Assembly: GCF_001659985.1 (NCBI RefSeq)
Contig: NZ_LYCS01000001.1
Location: 496,001 to 560,000, forward strand
Source of the DNA: Oceanobacillus sp. Castelsardo
GTDB lineage: Bacteria; Bacillota; Bacilli; Bacillales; Amphibacillaceae
Length of the DNA stretch: 64,000 nucleotides
Reading direction: 5' to 3'
Both the position numbers and the translations under genes were made by a program. Position 1 is the stretch's first letter; the number at the start of each line of letters is the position of its first letter. The notes beneath the pieces were generated by a model. It saw only the letters and a list, made by a program, of their open reading frames with translations. It ran no database searches and was not told where the DNA came from. Positions 56,607 to 64,000 of this stretch are shown here, in pieces.

Positions 56607-57026
56607 TTATTGCAAAATCTTGTTTATCGTGTATACGTCAATAATTTCTCCCTCAGTCATTACTTCATTTAATTTATTTTTTAGTTGCGATTCTAAATCT
56701 GGCAAACTAGATTTAAAATCATCTTCTGTTTTTGTTGCAAGTTCTTTTATTAATATATTTTTCAATTGAAAGTCGCGTTTCTCTATTTCCTCTTTGGCGT
56801 CTTTATTGTTTGTTAATATTTGAAATTGTACTCTTACAAAACTTCCATCTGATAAATCTGTTGTAATCTCAGGTGATTGATAGGAGTATTCAACAATTTC
56901 ATCGATGCCCAACTCTTCCGATTGATTATTTGCATCTGTTACATTTATTACAACAACAAAACCAGCAATCACAACTATCAATAACATAGCTAAAGATGTT
57001 AGCATCGTTTTAACTAATTTACTCAT
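56607..57026 (-). CDS. fliL: Flagellar basal-body-associated protein FliL
   Basis: A single-pass membrane protein near the stator that supports motor torque. 139 residues, one N-terminal transmembrane helix (MLTSLAMLLIVVIAGFVVVI) and a periplasm-side domain. ATG at 57026 has AGGTGA 5 bases upstream and overlaps the swrD stop by 8 bases. Confidence 0.93.
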   Translation of the reverse strand: MSKLVKTMLTSLAMLLIVVIAGFVVVINVTDANNQSEELGIDEIVEYSYQSPEITTDLSDGSFVRVQFQILTNNKDAKEEIEKRDFQLKNILIKELATKTEDDFKSSLPDLESQLKNKLNEVMTEGEIIDVYTINKILQ

Positions 57027-57237
57027 TTCCATCACCTGCTTTCACGTGTAATTGAAGTCCTATCGTCTGGTAAAAGGAAGTTACCTTTTGGACAATTTCG
57101 GATTTTTTATTTTTCACTACTAATTTTTTACCGTTATTTAGTGTAATGGTAGTACTATCGGGTAACGATTCTACTTGTTCAATAAGCAATGCATTAAGAT
57201 TAAATGAATCCCCATTTAAACGTATTAATTCAATCAT
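57019..57237 (-). CDS. swrD: SwrD/FlbD family flagellar protein
   Basis: A 72-residue protein that in B. subtilis increases motor torque for swarming. It begins MIELIRLNGDSFNLNALLIE, with the conserved ITLNNGKKLVVK. The start at 57237 gives the family length and N-terminus, but GGAGG (57276-57280) is far upstream; a perfect 8-bp hairpin in between would bring it within 11 bases. An in-frame ATG at 57255 lies in that hairpin. Between flgE and fliL as in B. subtilis. Confidence 0.9.
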   Translation of the reverse strand: MIELIRLNGDSFNLNALLIEQVESLPDSTTITLNNGKKLVVKNKKSEIVQKVTSFYQTIGLQLHVKAGDGNE

Positions 57238-57245
57238 ATATGGTG

Positions 57246-57280
57246 GTAGAGACATAGATTAATAGTCTCTACCTACCTCC
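57246..57280 (-). promoter_or_regulatory. Hairpin between ribosome-binding site and swrD start
   Basis: On the minus strand, GGAGG (57276-57280), then GTAGAGAC (57265-57272), an 11-base loop and GTCTCTAC (57246-57253), then 8 bases before the ATG. The stem is perfect. Without folding, the ribosome-binding site is too far away; folded, spacing is normal. It may tune SwrD translation. Confidence 0.5.
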
Positions 57281-57283
57281 TTA

Positions 57284-58132
57284 TTATCGTTTTAAGTTAA
57301 CAAGTTCTTGTAAAATTTCATCTGATGTTGTAATAATTCTTGTATTTGCTTGGAAAGCACGTTGCGCCGTAATCATTTCTGTAAATTCTTCTGCTAGGTC
57401 GACGTTGGACATTTCAAGTGTGCCACTAACAAGTGATCCAATTCCCGCTGAACCTGGAGTAAAGAATGAAACATTTCCACCAGCTACATTATGTCCAGCG
57501 TTTTGCGTATCTAAGTATAAATTTCCGCCAACTTTTTCTAGTCCAGAGGGGTTTGAAAAAGATGATATTCCTATGTTTAAGACAGTATTGTCATTAGACC
57601 CTACAACATTAATGCTTCCATCATCCCCAATGCTAAAACTTTGGGCATCTGTTGGAATTCTCATTTTATATCCTGACACAGGACCTGCTCCATCATCTGC
57701 ATTAACAAGTTCATTACCAGCCGTTCCTAACAGGAAATTCCCATTTGCATCAACTATAAATCCGTCTTGATCTAAATAAAAATTCCCAGAACGTGTATAA
57801 TTAATGGTCTCACCATTAAAAACCGCAAAAAACCCATCACCCTCTATTGCTATGTCTAAAGGATTGTTAGTAGTTTGAAGAAAACCTTGTGTATGAATGT
57901 TATCAATAGATCCTGTTTGTGAACCAAGCCCTACTTGTTTTGGATTTATACCTCCTCGTCCAGCTGTTGGCGCTTGTGCACCAGCATTAGTTTGACTCAA
58001 CATATCCTGGAAAGTAACTCTACCTTTTTTAAATCCAGAAGTATTTACATTTGCTATATTATTACCAATTACATCTAATTTTGTTTGGAAATTTTTCATC
58101 CCGGAAATACCTGCATACATTGAACGTAACAT
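57284..58132 (-). CDS. flgE: Flagellar hook protein FlgE (hook-basal body family)
   Basis: The subunit of the hook. 282 residues with the N-terminal rod/hook signature SMYAGISGMKNFQTKLDVIG, then NNIANVNTSGFKKGRVTF, and the C-terminal SNVDLAEEFTEMITAQRAFQ. ATG at 58132 has AAAGGGGA upstream. It was long called FlgG in this position; length and location (after flgD) support FlgE. Confidence 0.93.
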   Translation of the reverse strand: MLRSMYAGISGMKNFQTKLDVIGNNIANVNTSGFKKGRVTFQDMLSQTNAGAQAPTAGRGGINPKQVGLGSQTGSIDNIHTQGFLQTTNNPLDIAIEGDGFFAVFNGETINYTRSGNFYLDQDGFIVDANGNFLLGTAGNELVNADDGAGPVSGYKMRIPTDAQSFSIGDDGSINVVGSNDNTVLNIGISSFSNPSGLEKVGGNLYLDTQNAGHNVAGGNVSFFTPGSAGIGSLVSGTLEMSNVDLAEEFTEMITAQRAFQANTRIITTSDEILQELVNLKR

Positions 58133-58201
58133 TTTTTTTCCCCTTTCAGAATTAGCTGTATCTGTCATTCAACAGCTATCGGCTTCCTTTATCGGTCCAG
58201 C

Positions 58202-58582
58202 CTAATCATTTATTAAAATTGTTCCATTAATATTAGTAAAAATTTTATGATTTGCTTCTTCTTTGTTCATTGCTGTAACTACTGTATTATTCTTTGTACT
58301 AACTAGTAAAGCAGCATGGTTTGTTACTACTAAAGAATCAGTTATTCCTTTTTTTCTTGCTTCTGCCATTTTCGTTTCAATCAATTGCCACTCTTTGTCA
58401 TCAATATCAATATTTCGTTCTGTTAGTCGTTGGCTCGCATGTTTACTTATTTTTAATTTCTGTTGATTCGCTAAAATTTCCTTAAAAGTATGATTAGTAT
58501 TCTCTAATACTTTCTTTTCTCCCGTAGGAAAATGTAGCGCATACTGCGGTGGTACTTGATGAACTCGATGATCCAGTTTCAT
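58202..58582 (-). CDS. Flagellar operon protein of TIGR02530 type
   Basis: A 126-residue protein found between flgD and flgE in many Bacillaceae and clostridial flagellar operons. The conserved part is KISKHASQRLTERNIDID, followed by an alpha/beta stretch ending near INGTILIND. The function is not established; position suggests a role in hook assembly or export. The ATG at 58582 has AGGGGA upstream; a GTG directly before is also possible. Confidence 0.88.
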   Translation of the reverse strand: MKLDHRVHQVPPQYALHFPTGEKKVLENTNHTFKEILANQQKLKISKHASQRLTERNIDIDDKEWQLIETKMAEARKKGITDSLVVTNHAALLVSTKNNTVVTAMNKEEANHKIFTNINGTILIND

Positions 58583-58590
58583 CACTTCCC

Positions 58591-59052
58591 CTATTTTGAG
58601 TCTTGTTTATCATCATTTTCATCTATTAAACTAACTTTTGAAACCATTGTTACTTCAATTTTTTCTTTATTATCTAGCTCCAATATTGCAATACCATCAC
58701 GTTGACTTACTGCAATCACTTTTCCAGTCTCTTCCCGGGATGTCTCAGAATCTCCTGTGCTAGAAAGGTACGTTACATTTTTCCCAATCAGATGACTATG
58801 TTGCATAATTGGTGACTGAGTTTGGTTTTCAACTAGCATTTCAATTGATTTTGATATATTCATTGTTTGCTCTAACGATGTTAAAGTAGCCATTTGCTGA
58901 ACCATTTCATTTTCATTCATTGGAGCTGTTGGATCTTGATTTTGTAACTGTGTCATTAGTATTTTTAAAAATCCATCTTTATCTATTGTTGGTTTTGGTT
59001 CCCTAATAACTTTTTGATTCGATAAATATAATGATGGGTCAATTTTGCTCAT
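58591..59052 (-). CDS. flgD: Hook-capping protein FlgD
   Basis: The scaffold at the tip of the growing hook. 153 residues with the conserved KDGFLKILMTQLQNQDPTAP motif and QMATLTSLEQ. This is a short FlgD that lacks the larger C-terminal domains of enteric FlgD, as usual in Bacillaceae. Between fliK and the TIGR02530 gene. Confidence 0.95.
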   Translation of the reverse strand: MSKIDPSLYLSNQKVIREPKPTIDKDGFLKILMTQLQNQDPTAPMNENEMVQQMATLTSLEQTMNISKSIEMLVENQTQSPIMQHSHLIGKNVTYLSSTGDSETSREETGKVIAVSQRDGIAILELDNKEKIEVTMVSKVSLIDENDDKQDSK

Positions 59053-59063
59053 ATTATAATCCC

Positions 59064-60674
59064 CTATACTTTGACATTCATTAGAAGGTCGTTAAAAGAT
59101 AATTCCGTTTCATCCGAAGAAGACTCATTTCCTTCTTGGTTTGAATGACTTGAATGTTGTTCACCTTCGCCTTCCCATTGTTGATTGGAACTAGGATCCT
59201 TTTGCATCATATTTCCTTGTGTAGGTAATTCTTGTTTTTCAATAATTACTTGATGTGGAAGAAACATATTCCTTAACTGACCCATATTAGATTCAAGCAT
59301 ATCCTTAGCTACTTGAGTAGAAACAACCATTTTAACAGTCATTTCTCCATTCATTTGTACCAATTTAATTCTTATTTGTCCTAAGTTTTCTGGATTTAAT
59401 ATAATAGATAATTGATTTGTACCATTTGGACTAGCTAAAAATCGACTTGTTTTAATAATGGATTCAAATTGTTTGATTAATTGTTGATTTACTTTCGATG
59501 TTTCTTGGTTATTGTTCAAATGAATTACATACTGCTCTATTTTCGATAACGGAGTCCCAGTATGAATTTGATTCGTTGTTACTGGCTCTGAAAGACTATG
59601 TTTTTCAAGAGACTTTATCAACCAATTAGTTACATCTTTACTTGTAACTTCAGAGTGAACATTATACTGTTGTTTTATTGATAAGTTTTCTCTTTTAGAA
59701 AAAAAATCTATTAAATCTTGCCAAATTAATTGTTCTTTATTATTCACGTTATTTTGTTGGAGATTACTAGTTAAATATTGCCCCGTTTTATCCAATTTTA
59801 AATAGTTCTTTAAGAGCTCTAACACTTTAGGTGAAATTTTTGATAAATCATCTGTATTATTAAGTTGTGTTATTAAGTTATTAAAATTTAATATTATATC
59901 TTTTAAAATATTTTTATGTTCAGCTCTTACTTCGTCTTTAATACTACTTGTTACCTGAATCAGTTCATTACTATTTAAATGATCGATAAGTGTTGAACCA
60001 TTTTCAGTTGGCATGATAAACGGACTATTTCTAGTCAAATATGTTTTATCATTATCAAATAAAGCTGATAGTTGGTTATTTATATTTTGCGTTTGTTCTT
60101 CTATTTTATTAAGGAGTTGAAGCACATTGCTTTTCGACACTTGATCAACTGTCTCTGCATTTTCCGAAATATTATCTAGTAACACTGCAAGTTGATTATT
60201 TATATCTTGTATTTGTTCTTCTATTTTGTTAAAAAGTTGAAGCACATTGTTTTTCGACACTTGATCAACTGTTTCTGTGTTTTCCGAAATATTATTCATC
60301 AACATAGCAAGTTGATTATTTATATCTTGTGTTTGTTCTTCTATTTGATTAATTAATTGGGCTATATCTGTAATCAATACTTGGTCAAATGTTTCCGTGT
60401 CTTCCGAGATATTATCTAGTAACATAGTAAGTTGGTCATTTATGGTTTGATTTTGTTCTCTTATTTTATCTATTGACTGCGAAAGATTAATTACCATTTC
60501 ATGATCTGTTGTAAAATATGAATCTACCCGTTTTTTCTGATTTTCATTCATAACTAGCTCTTGATTGTTTAGAATTTGTTCAAAAGAAAGGTTTTCTGAA
60601 ACGGTAAGATTTCCTTGATTCATTTGTTCCGAAACTTTAACTGATAAAGGAATATAAGTGCCGACTGCATTCAT
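59064..60674 (-). CDS. fliK: Hook-length control protein FliK with tandem repeats
   Basis: A secreted ruler that sets hook length and triggers the FlhB switch. 536 residues. The C-terminal Flg_hook domain contains QLSIILNPENLGQIRIKLVQ. The N-terminal half carries about 3.5 tandem units of 40 residues (71-208 in this numbering), each starting I-E-E-Q and containing INNQLAMLMNNISENTETV. The repeats are predicted helical and probably extend the ruler. ATG at 60674 has AAAGGAGGTGA upstream. The C-terminal tail is Gln/Ser/Glu-rich. Confidence 0.92.
   Translation of the reverse strand: MNAVGTYIPLSVKVSEQMNQGNLTVSENLSFEQILNNQELVMNENQKKRVDSYFTTDHEMVINLSQSIDKIREQNQTINDQLTMLLDNISEDTETFDQVLITDIAQLINQIEEQTQDINNQLAMLMNNISENTETVDQVSKNNVLQLFNKIEEQIQDINNQLAVLLDNISENAETVDQVSKSNVLQLLNKIEEQTQNINNQLSALFDNDKTYLTRNSPFIMPTENGSTLIDHLNSNELIQVTSSIKDEVRAEHKNILKDIILNFNNLITQLNNTDDLSKISPKVLELLKNYLKLDKTGQYLTSNLQQNNVNNKEQLIWQDLIDFFSKRENLSIKQQYNVHSEVTSKDVTNWLIKSLEKHSLSEPVTTNQIHTGTPLSKIEQYVIHLNNNQETSKVNQQLIKQFESIIKTSRFLASPNGTNQLSIILNPENLGQIRIKLVQMNGEMTVKMVVSTQVAKDMLESNMGQLRNMFLPHQVIIEKQELPTQGNMMQKDPSSNQQWEGEGEQHSSHSNQEGNESSSDETELSFNDLLMNVKV
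60051..60464 (-). repeat. 120-bp tandem repeats within fliK
   Basis: Three full units and one partial unit with exact 120-bp (40-codon) spacing: IREQ/IEEQ begin at residues 71, 111, 151 and 191 of FliK. The two middle units are the most alike; the outer ones have diverged. In-frame unit gain or loss would change protein length without a frameshift. Confidence 0.85.
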
Positions 60675-60703
60675 TATTTCACCTCCTTTCAATTGGGAGA
60701 TTG

Positions 60704-61303
60704 TTAATTTTCCATTAAATTCTTGGTAACCTCTGCAGCTTTCTTAGGATCCATTTCTTGTAATATCTTACCACGGGAATCATTAGAGATTTCTTTCAAA
60801 ATTAAGACTAGACTAGATTGATCAGCCATGTTCGTCAATATTTCAGCAGCTTTTTCTGGTGCCATTTCCTCGTATGACTTTGCCACTGTTTTTACTTTTT
60901 TATTGGAATCCTCTTCTTCCGATTCCATAGTTTCTTGGAGATTTTTATTGTCCGATTCCTTTTTTTCTAATTGGGTAATCTCTCTCTCTAAATCTTGTAT
61001 TTTTGCTTCTTGATCATTCATACTTTGAGTTAAATCCTCAATTTTTTCATCTTTTTTTTCAATTACTTTTTGTAAATGCATTTCACTAGATTGCTGTTGC
61101 CCCTCATCATCTGTAGTTATCATATTAGAAATAACTGGTACACTATTGCCTTTTTCTTTTAGCCAGTTAACTGCGTCAAATCCGGCTATATTTAAGATTA
61201 TTAAAACGATTGAAATGACAACTGCGACTGGTATGACTACTGCAAATACAAACCAAAGAAACGGATTTATCTTTCTACTTTTATCATTTTTTTTCTTTGC
61301 CAT
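60704..61303 (-). CDS. ylxF: MotE-like flagellar protein YlxF
   Basis: A 199-residue protein: basic N-terminus, one transmembrane helix (FLWFVFAVVIPVAVVISIVL), a coiled coil (about 85-130), and a C-terminal domain related to the MgtE N-terminal domain (EKAAEILTNMADQSSLVLIL). It resembles MotE-type chaperones of the stator. Between fliJ and fliK as in B. subtilis. Function in Bacillus is not settled. Confidence 0.9.
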   Translation of the reverse strand: MAKKKNDKSRKINPFLWFVFAVVIPVAVVISIVLIILNIAGFDAVNWLKEKGNSVPVISNMITTDDEGQQQSSEMHLQKVIEKKDEKIEDLTQSMNDQEAKIQDLEREITQLEKKESDNKNLQETMESEEEDSNKKVKTVAKSYEEMAPEKAAEILTNMADQSSLVLILKEISNDSRGKILQEMDPKKAAEVTKNLMEN

Positions 61304-61307
61304 GATC

Positions 61308-61754
61308 TCACCTATTTTTACTGTTCATAAATTGATTTAATGAGATTTCATCCATAAACGCCTTTTCTATTCTATTAATTTGGTCACGTTCCTCATTTGT
61401 TCGGCGTTCTATTAATTTCTCAAACTTTTTCACTTCTATATGGGCATCTGTTAATTCTGCTTGTTTTAGTTCCATTTCGCTTCTTGCTTTATTCACCTTT
61501 TGTTGCAGGGTAAGAATATCTTCTTTAATTGATTCAATATAAAAGGCAATTTGTTTAATTTGGTCTAAAGGTACACTTGAACTTATATAATCTTCATACG
61601 TTTTTTCAGCATCTTCTTTTTTCTTTAACAAACGATATAAATTCATAGCTACAGATTCAAATTTTTCCATTGACTGAGAATAATCTTTCTGAACCATTTT
61701 TTTTTCATTTTCTCTAACATCTAAAATTTTATTAAGAACCATTGTCTTAGCCAT
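61308..61754 (-). CDS. fliJ: Flagellar export chaperone FliJ
   Basis: A coiled-coil protein of 148 residues that sits in the FliI hexamer and links it to FlhA. Nearly entirely helical and highly charged. ATG at 61754 has GGAGG 8 bases upstream; the longer in-frame start overlaps fliI. Confidence 0.93.
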   Translation of the reverse strand: MAKTMVLNKILDVRENEKKMVQKDYSQSMEKFESVAMNLYRLLKKKEDAEKTYEDYISSSVPLDQIKQIAFYIESIKEDILTLQQKVNKARSEMELKQAELTDAHIEVKKFEKLIERRTNEERDQINRIEKAFMDEISLNQFMNSKNR

Positions 61755-61758
61755 ATAT

Positions 61759-63069
61759 TCATCCTCCATTCAATAAGCTATCCATAGAATGAATGGTTTC
61801 TTCTAAAGAAATAACTTCACTAACATCTTGTTTTAAAAATGCCTGAATTTTTGGATATATAGATATTGCGCGATCGATATCTTTATTTGTACCTGGTTTA
61901 TATGCACCAATATTGATTAATTCGACATTATCTTCGTAACTAGAAATCAATGTTCTTAATGCATTTGCATTTCTTTGGTGTTCTTTTGTAGTAACTTGAT
62001 TCATCACCCGACTGACAGATTTTAAAACATTTATTGCAGGATAGTGACCACGCTCCGCAATTTTTCTATCCATTACAAAGTGTCCATCTAAAATACCCCT
62101 TACTGTGTCGGCTATTGGTTCATTCATATCATCTCCATCAACTAGCACCGTATAAAATGCGGTAATAGTCCCTGAGGCGTTTGTTCCAGTTCGCTCTAAG
62201 AGCTTTGGTAGAATGGAAAAAACAGAAGGTGTATATCCTTTAGTTGTTGGAGGTTCACCGACCGCGAGTCCAATTTCTCTTTGCGCCATCGCTACACGCG
62301 TTACAGAATCCATCATTAAATTAACTTGATAACCAAGATCCCTAAAATATTCACTAATTGCTGTAGCCGTATAAGCACCTTTTATTCTCATTAATGCTGG
62401 TTGATCGGAAGTGGCTACTACAACAATAGACCTCATTAATCCCTCTGGACCTAAATCTTTCTCAATAAACTCCCTAACTTCTCTTCCACGCTCCCCAATT
62501 AGAGCGATGACATTAATATCTGCCTTACTATTTCTAGCAATCATGCCTAATAAGGTACTTTTTCCAACTCCACTCCCCGCAAATATACCTACCCTTTGTC
62601 CTTTACCGACTGTCAGCAGGGAATCTATCGCTTTGACTCCTACCTGTATCGGTTCAGATATAGGGGGACGAAGCATTGGATTAGGTGGAGTTTTATCAGT
62701 TGGTATATTAGTTAACCCTTTTGGAAGTGGTGTTTTATCTAAAGGAAATCCTAATGGGTCAACAACGGAACCAATTAAACCACTTCCTGCTTTAACTGTT
62801 AATGAATTTCCAGTTGATTCAACTAAACAACCCGGGCCAATTTCATTTACTTCTGAATATGGCATTAAAATAATTTTTTCATTGTTAAAGCCTACTACTT
62901 CTGAAAGAATGGGAGCTTTCCCTTTAAAGGCATGAATATAACAAACATCTCCAATATTAGCATGCGGACCTTGAGATTCAATCATAAGCCCAACGACACG
63001 TAACACTTTTCCATAAAATTTATATGGAACAGCTTGATCAATTGCAGAATAAAGTTGAGACTTATTCAT
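61759..63069 (-). CDS. fliI: Flagellum-specific ATPase FliI
   Basis: The export-apparatus ATPase, related to F1 beta. 436 residues with Walker A GSGVGKST near 165-172, the family segment RGREVREFIEKDLG, and Walker B LMMDSVTRVAMAQREIGLA. It overlaps the fliH stop by 8 bases. Confidence 0.97.
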   Translation of the reverse strand: MNKSQLYSAIDQAVPYKFYGKVLRVVGLMIESQGPHANIGDVCYIHAFKGKAPILSEVVGFNNEKIILMPYSEVNEIGPGCLVESTGNSLTVKAGSGLIGSVVDPLGFPLDKTPLPKGLTNIPTDKTPPNPMLRPPISEPIQVGVKAIDSLLTVGKGQRVGIFAGSGVGKSTLLGMIARNSKADINVIALIGERGREVREFIEKDLGPEGLMRSIVVVATSDQPALMRIKGAYTATAISEYFRDLGYQVNLMMDSVTRVAMAQREIGLAVGEPPTTKGYTPSVFSILPKLLERTGTNASGTITAFYTVLVDGDDMNEPIADTVRGILDGHFVMDRKIAERGHYPAINVLKSVSRVMNQVTTKEHQRNANALRTLISSYEDNVELINIGAYKPGTNKDIDRAISIYPKIQAFLKQDVSEVISLEETIHSMDSLLNGG

Positions 63070-63844
63070 TACTACTATTCTCCTGTACTACATCTTGTAA
63101 TATCTGTTTAATTTGGTTTAATTGTGTATCAATACTTGCATCAATTTGTCCAAAAGCATGTTCAATAATACAAGCATTTACATCCAGTTCTTCCTTAACA
63201 AATATAGATAATTTCATATTGTTTTCTAAAATCTGTGTTAATTCCTGTTTATGTTCCATAACATATGTGTATTTTTCAGGATGCAAATAAATGGAAATGT
63301 CAGATTGATCCTGCAATTCTTTCATAGCCCTTTTGACAATATCTAAGAACACCTTTGAATCTTCTTGTATCTTCTGGTTTAACACTTTTTCCGCAACATA
63401 AATTGCCAAATTCAGAATAGATTCGTCACTTTTCGCAACAATTGCATGGTATTCCTCGTTTGCACGTTTCACTATAGAATTTGTTTGATTAATTAAGTCT
63501 CTATACTCCTGAAAAGCCTGTTCCTCACCTGTGGAGTAACCTCTCTTATAACCTTCTTCTTCTGCCTTTTTAATCCACTCATTTTTCTCTTGTTGCCAAT
63601 TACCCTTTTCCAATTCAATTTCATTTTTTGTTCTTTCTATTAATTTAGCTTGTTGACCTTTTAATAAATCTAATTGCTCCGTTGCTATACGAATTTCATT
63701 TTGAATTATATTAAGTTCATCATGTTCAGGTAACCCGCCATCCACATGTTCTTCCGTTTTAAAAAAATCATGGGATTTAATTTTAATTACCCGTTTTTGT
63801 GTTTGTAAATGATTCATTTTCTGGAAATCAGACAATGATATCAT
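63062..63844 (-). CDS. fliH: Flagellar assembly protein FliH
   Basis: The peripheral stalk-like regulator of FliI. 260 residues, with a Glu/Lys-rich coiled coil in the middle and a C-terminal domain ending ...LDVNACIIEHAFGQIDASID. Start: ATG at 63844 (MISLSDFQK) overlaps the fliG stop by 17 bases and follows a GGTGGAGG; an earlier GTG/ATG is less likely. Confidence 0.92.
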   Translation of the reverse strand: MISLSDFQKMNHLQTQKRVIKIKSHDFFKTEEHVDGGLPEHDELNIIQNEIRIATEQLDLLKGQQAKLIERTKNEIELEKGNWQQEKNEWIKKAEEEGYKRGYSTGEEQAFQEYRDLINQTNSIVKRANEEYHAIVAKSDESILNLAIYVAEKVLNQKIQEDSKVFLDIVKRAMKELQDQSDISIYLHPEKYTYVMEHKQELTQILENNMKLSIFVKEELDVNACIIEHAFGQIDASIDTQLNQIKQILQDVVQENSSNE

Positions 63845-64000
63845 CTCCTCCACCACGTGCAATAACTATTTCGCCAATATCCTCTAGTTTTCTAATAGTA
63901 GAGACGATTCTAGTTTGTGCTTCCTCTACATCTAGCAATCGTACTGGACCCATGTACTCCATTTCCTCTTTAAATGTTTCCGCCATACGTTGGGACATAT
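63828..64000 (-). CDS. fliG: Flagellar motor switch protein FliG (C-terminal end)
   Basis: Only the last 56 codons are in the window; the reading frame enters from the right edge. It contains MSQRMAETFKEEMEYMGPVR and ends RGGGDDIIV. These match the C-terminal FliG domain, which contacts the stator. Order fliG-fliH-fliI-fliJ is standard. The stop is TGA at 63828-63830. Confidence 0.95.
   Translation of the reverse strand, partial: MSQRMAETFKEEMEYMGPVRLLDVEEAQTRIVSTIRKLEDIGEIVIARGGGDDIIV

Noticed and set aside
62411-62935. A 174-codon plus-strand frame opposite fliI
   Set aside because: Antisense to the conserved ATPase core; long only because of codon bias in fliI.
1-64000. CRISPR arrays, tRNA or rRNA genes, transposases, prophage or toxin-antitoxin genes
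   Set aside because: I looked for regularly spaced direct repeats, tRNA-like motifs and mobile-element proteins and saw none; every larger open frame is a housekeeping, sporulation or flagellar gene.

Overview
The window is an AT-rich chromosomal segment from a motile, endospore-forming Gram-positive bacterium of the Bacillaceae, probably an Oceanobacillus/Virgibacillus-like genus. The evidence is the gene content (spoIIIE, both dipicolinate synthase subunits, ymxH, sigD, the fla/che operon, polC) and a gene order that closely follows the Bacillus subtilis recA-to-flgB region. The genus is an inference. Every gene I can support lies on the minus strand, so transcription runs from coordinate 64000 towards 1. 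No rRNA, tRNA, CRISPR array, prophage or transposase was seen.

Layout, left to right (transcription is the reverse). 1-8314: recA (partial), cinA, pgsA, rodZ, ymfK, ymfJ, ymfI and the M16 peptidase pair ymfH/ymfF. 8497-11855: spoIIIE, ylzJ, tepA. 11984-16960: dapA, dapG, asd, dpaB, dpaA, which carry aspartate to the spore compound dipicolinate. 17116-19821: ymxH, mlpA, ylxY. 19991-29706: pnpA, rpsO, ribC, truB, rbfA, ylxP, infB, ylxQ, ylxR, nusA, rimP (RNA, translation and ribosome maturation). 29958-30806: an RsbR-like STAS protein that is not part of the B. subtilis order. 30938-41922: polC, rseP, cdsA, uppS, frr, pyrH, tsf, rpsB. 42108-64000: the fla/che operon from swrB and sigD back to the 3' end of fliG. 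It holds the export gate (flhA, flhB, fliP, fliQ, fliR, fliO), the C-ring/switch (fliM, fliY, fliG), hook assembly (flgD, flgE, fliK), export ATPase genes (fliH, fliI, fliJ) and chemotaxis genes cheB, cheW, cheC, cheD, cheY.

The main deviations are absences and insertions in otherwise tight synteny. There is no cheA between cheB and cheW, only a 234-bp spacer carrying repeat-like sequence. There is no dxr between cdsA and rseP, no proS between rseP and polC, and no rnjB between dapA and tepA. Five copies of one palindromic repeat family (ends GTTCAAAAAG...) occur, each 34-52 bases upstream of a start codon (recA, ymfF, dapA, tsf, fliQ), in either orientation. Other short repeat families occur near 17.4-17.6, 10.8, 24.6, 54.3, 45.1 and 38.6 kb.

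Regulatory features read directly include a LexA-type box with a SigA promoter before recA, a SigK-type promoter before dpaA, an S15 leader hairpin, a structured rpsB leader, a hairpin that bridges the ribosome-binding site and start codon of the SwrD-like gene, and a set of intrinsic terminators.
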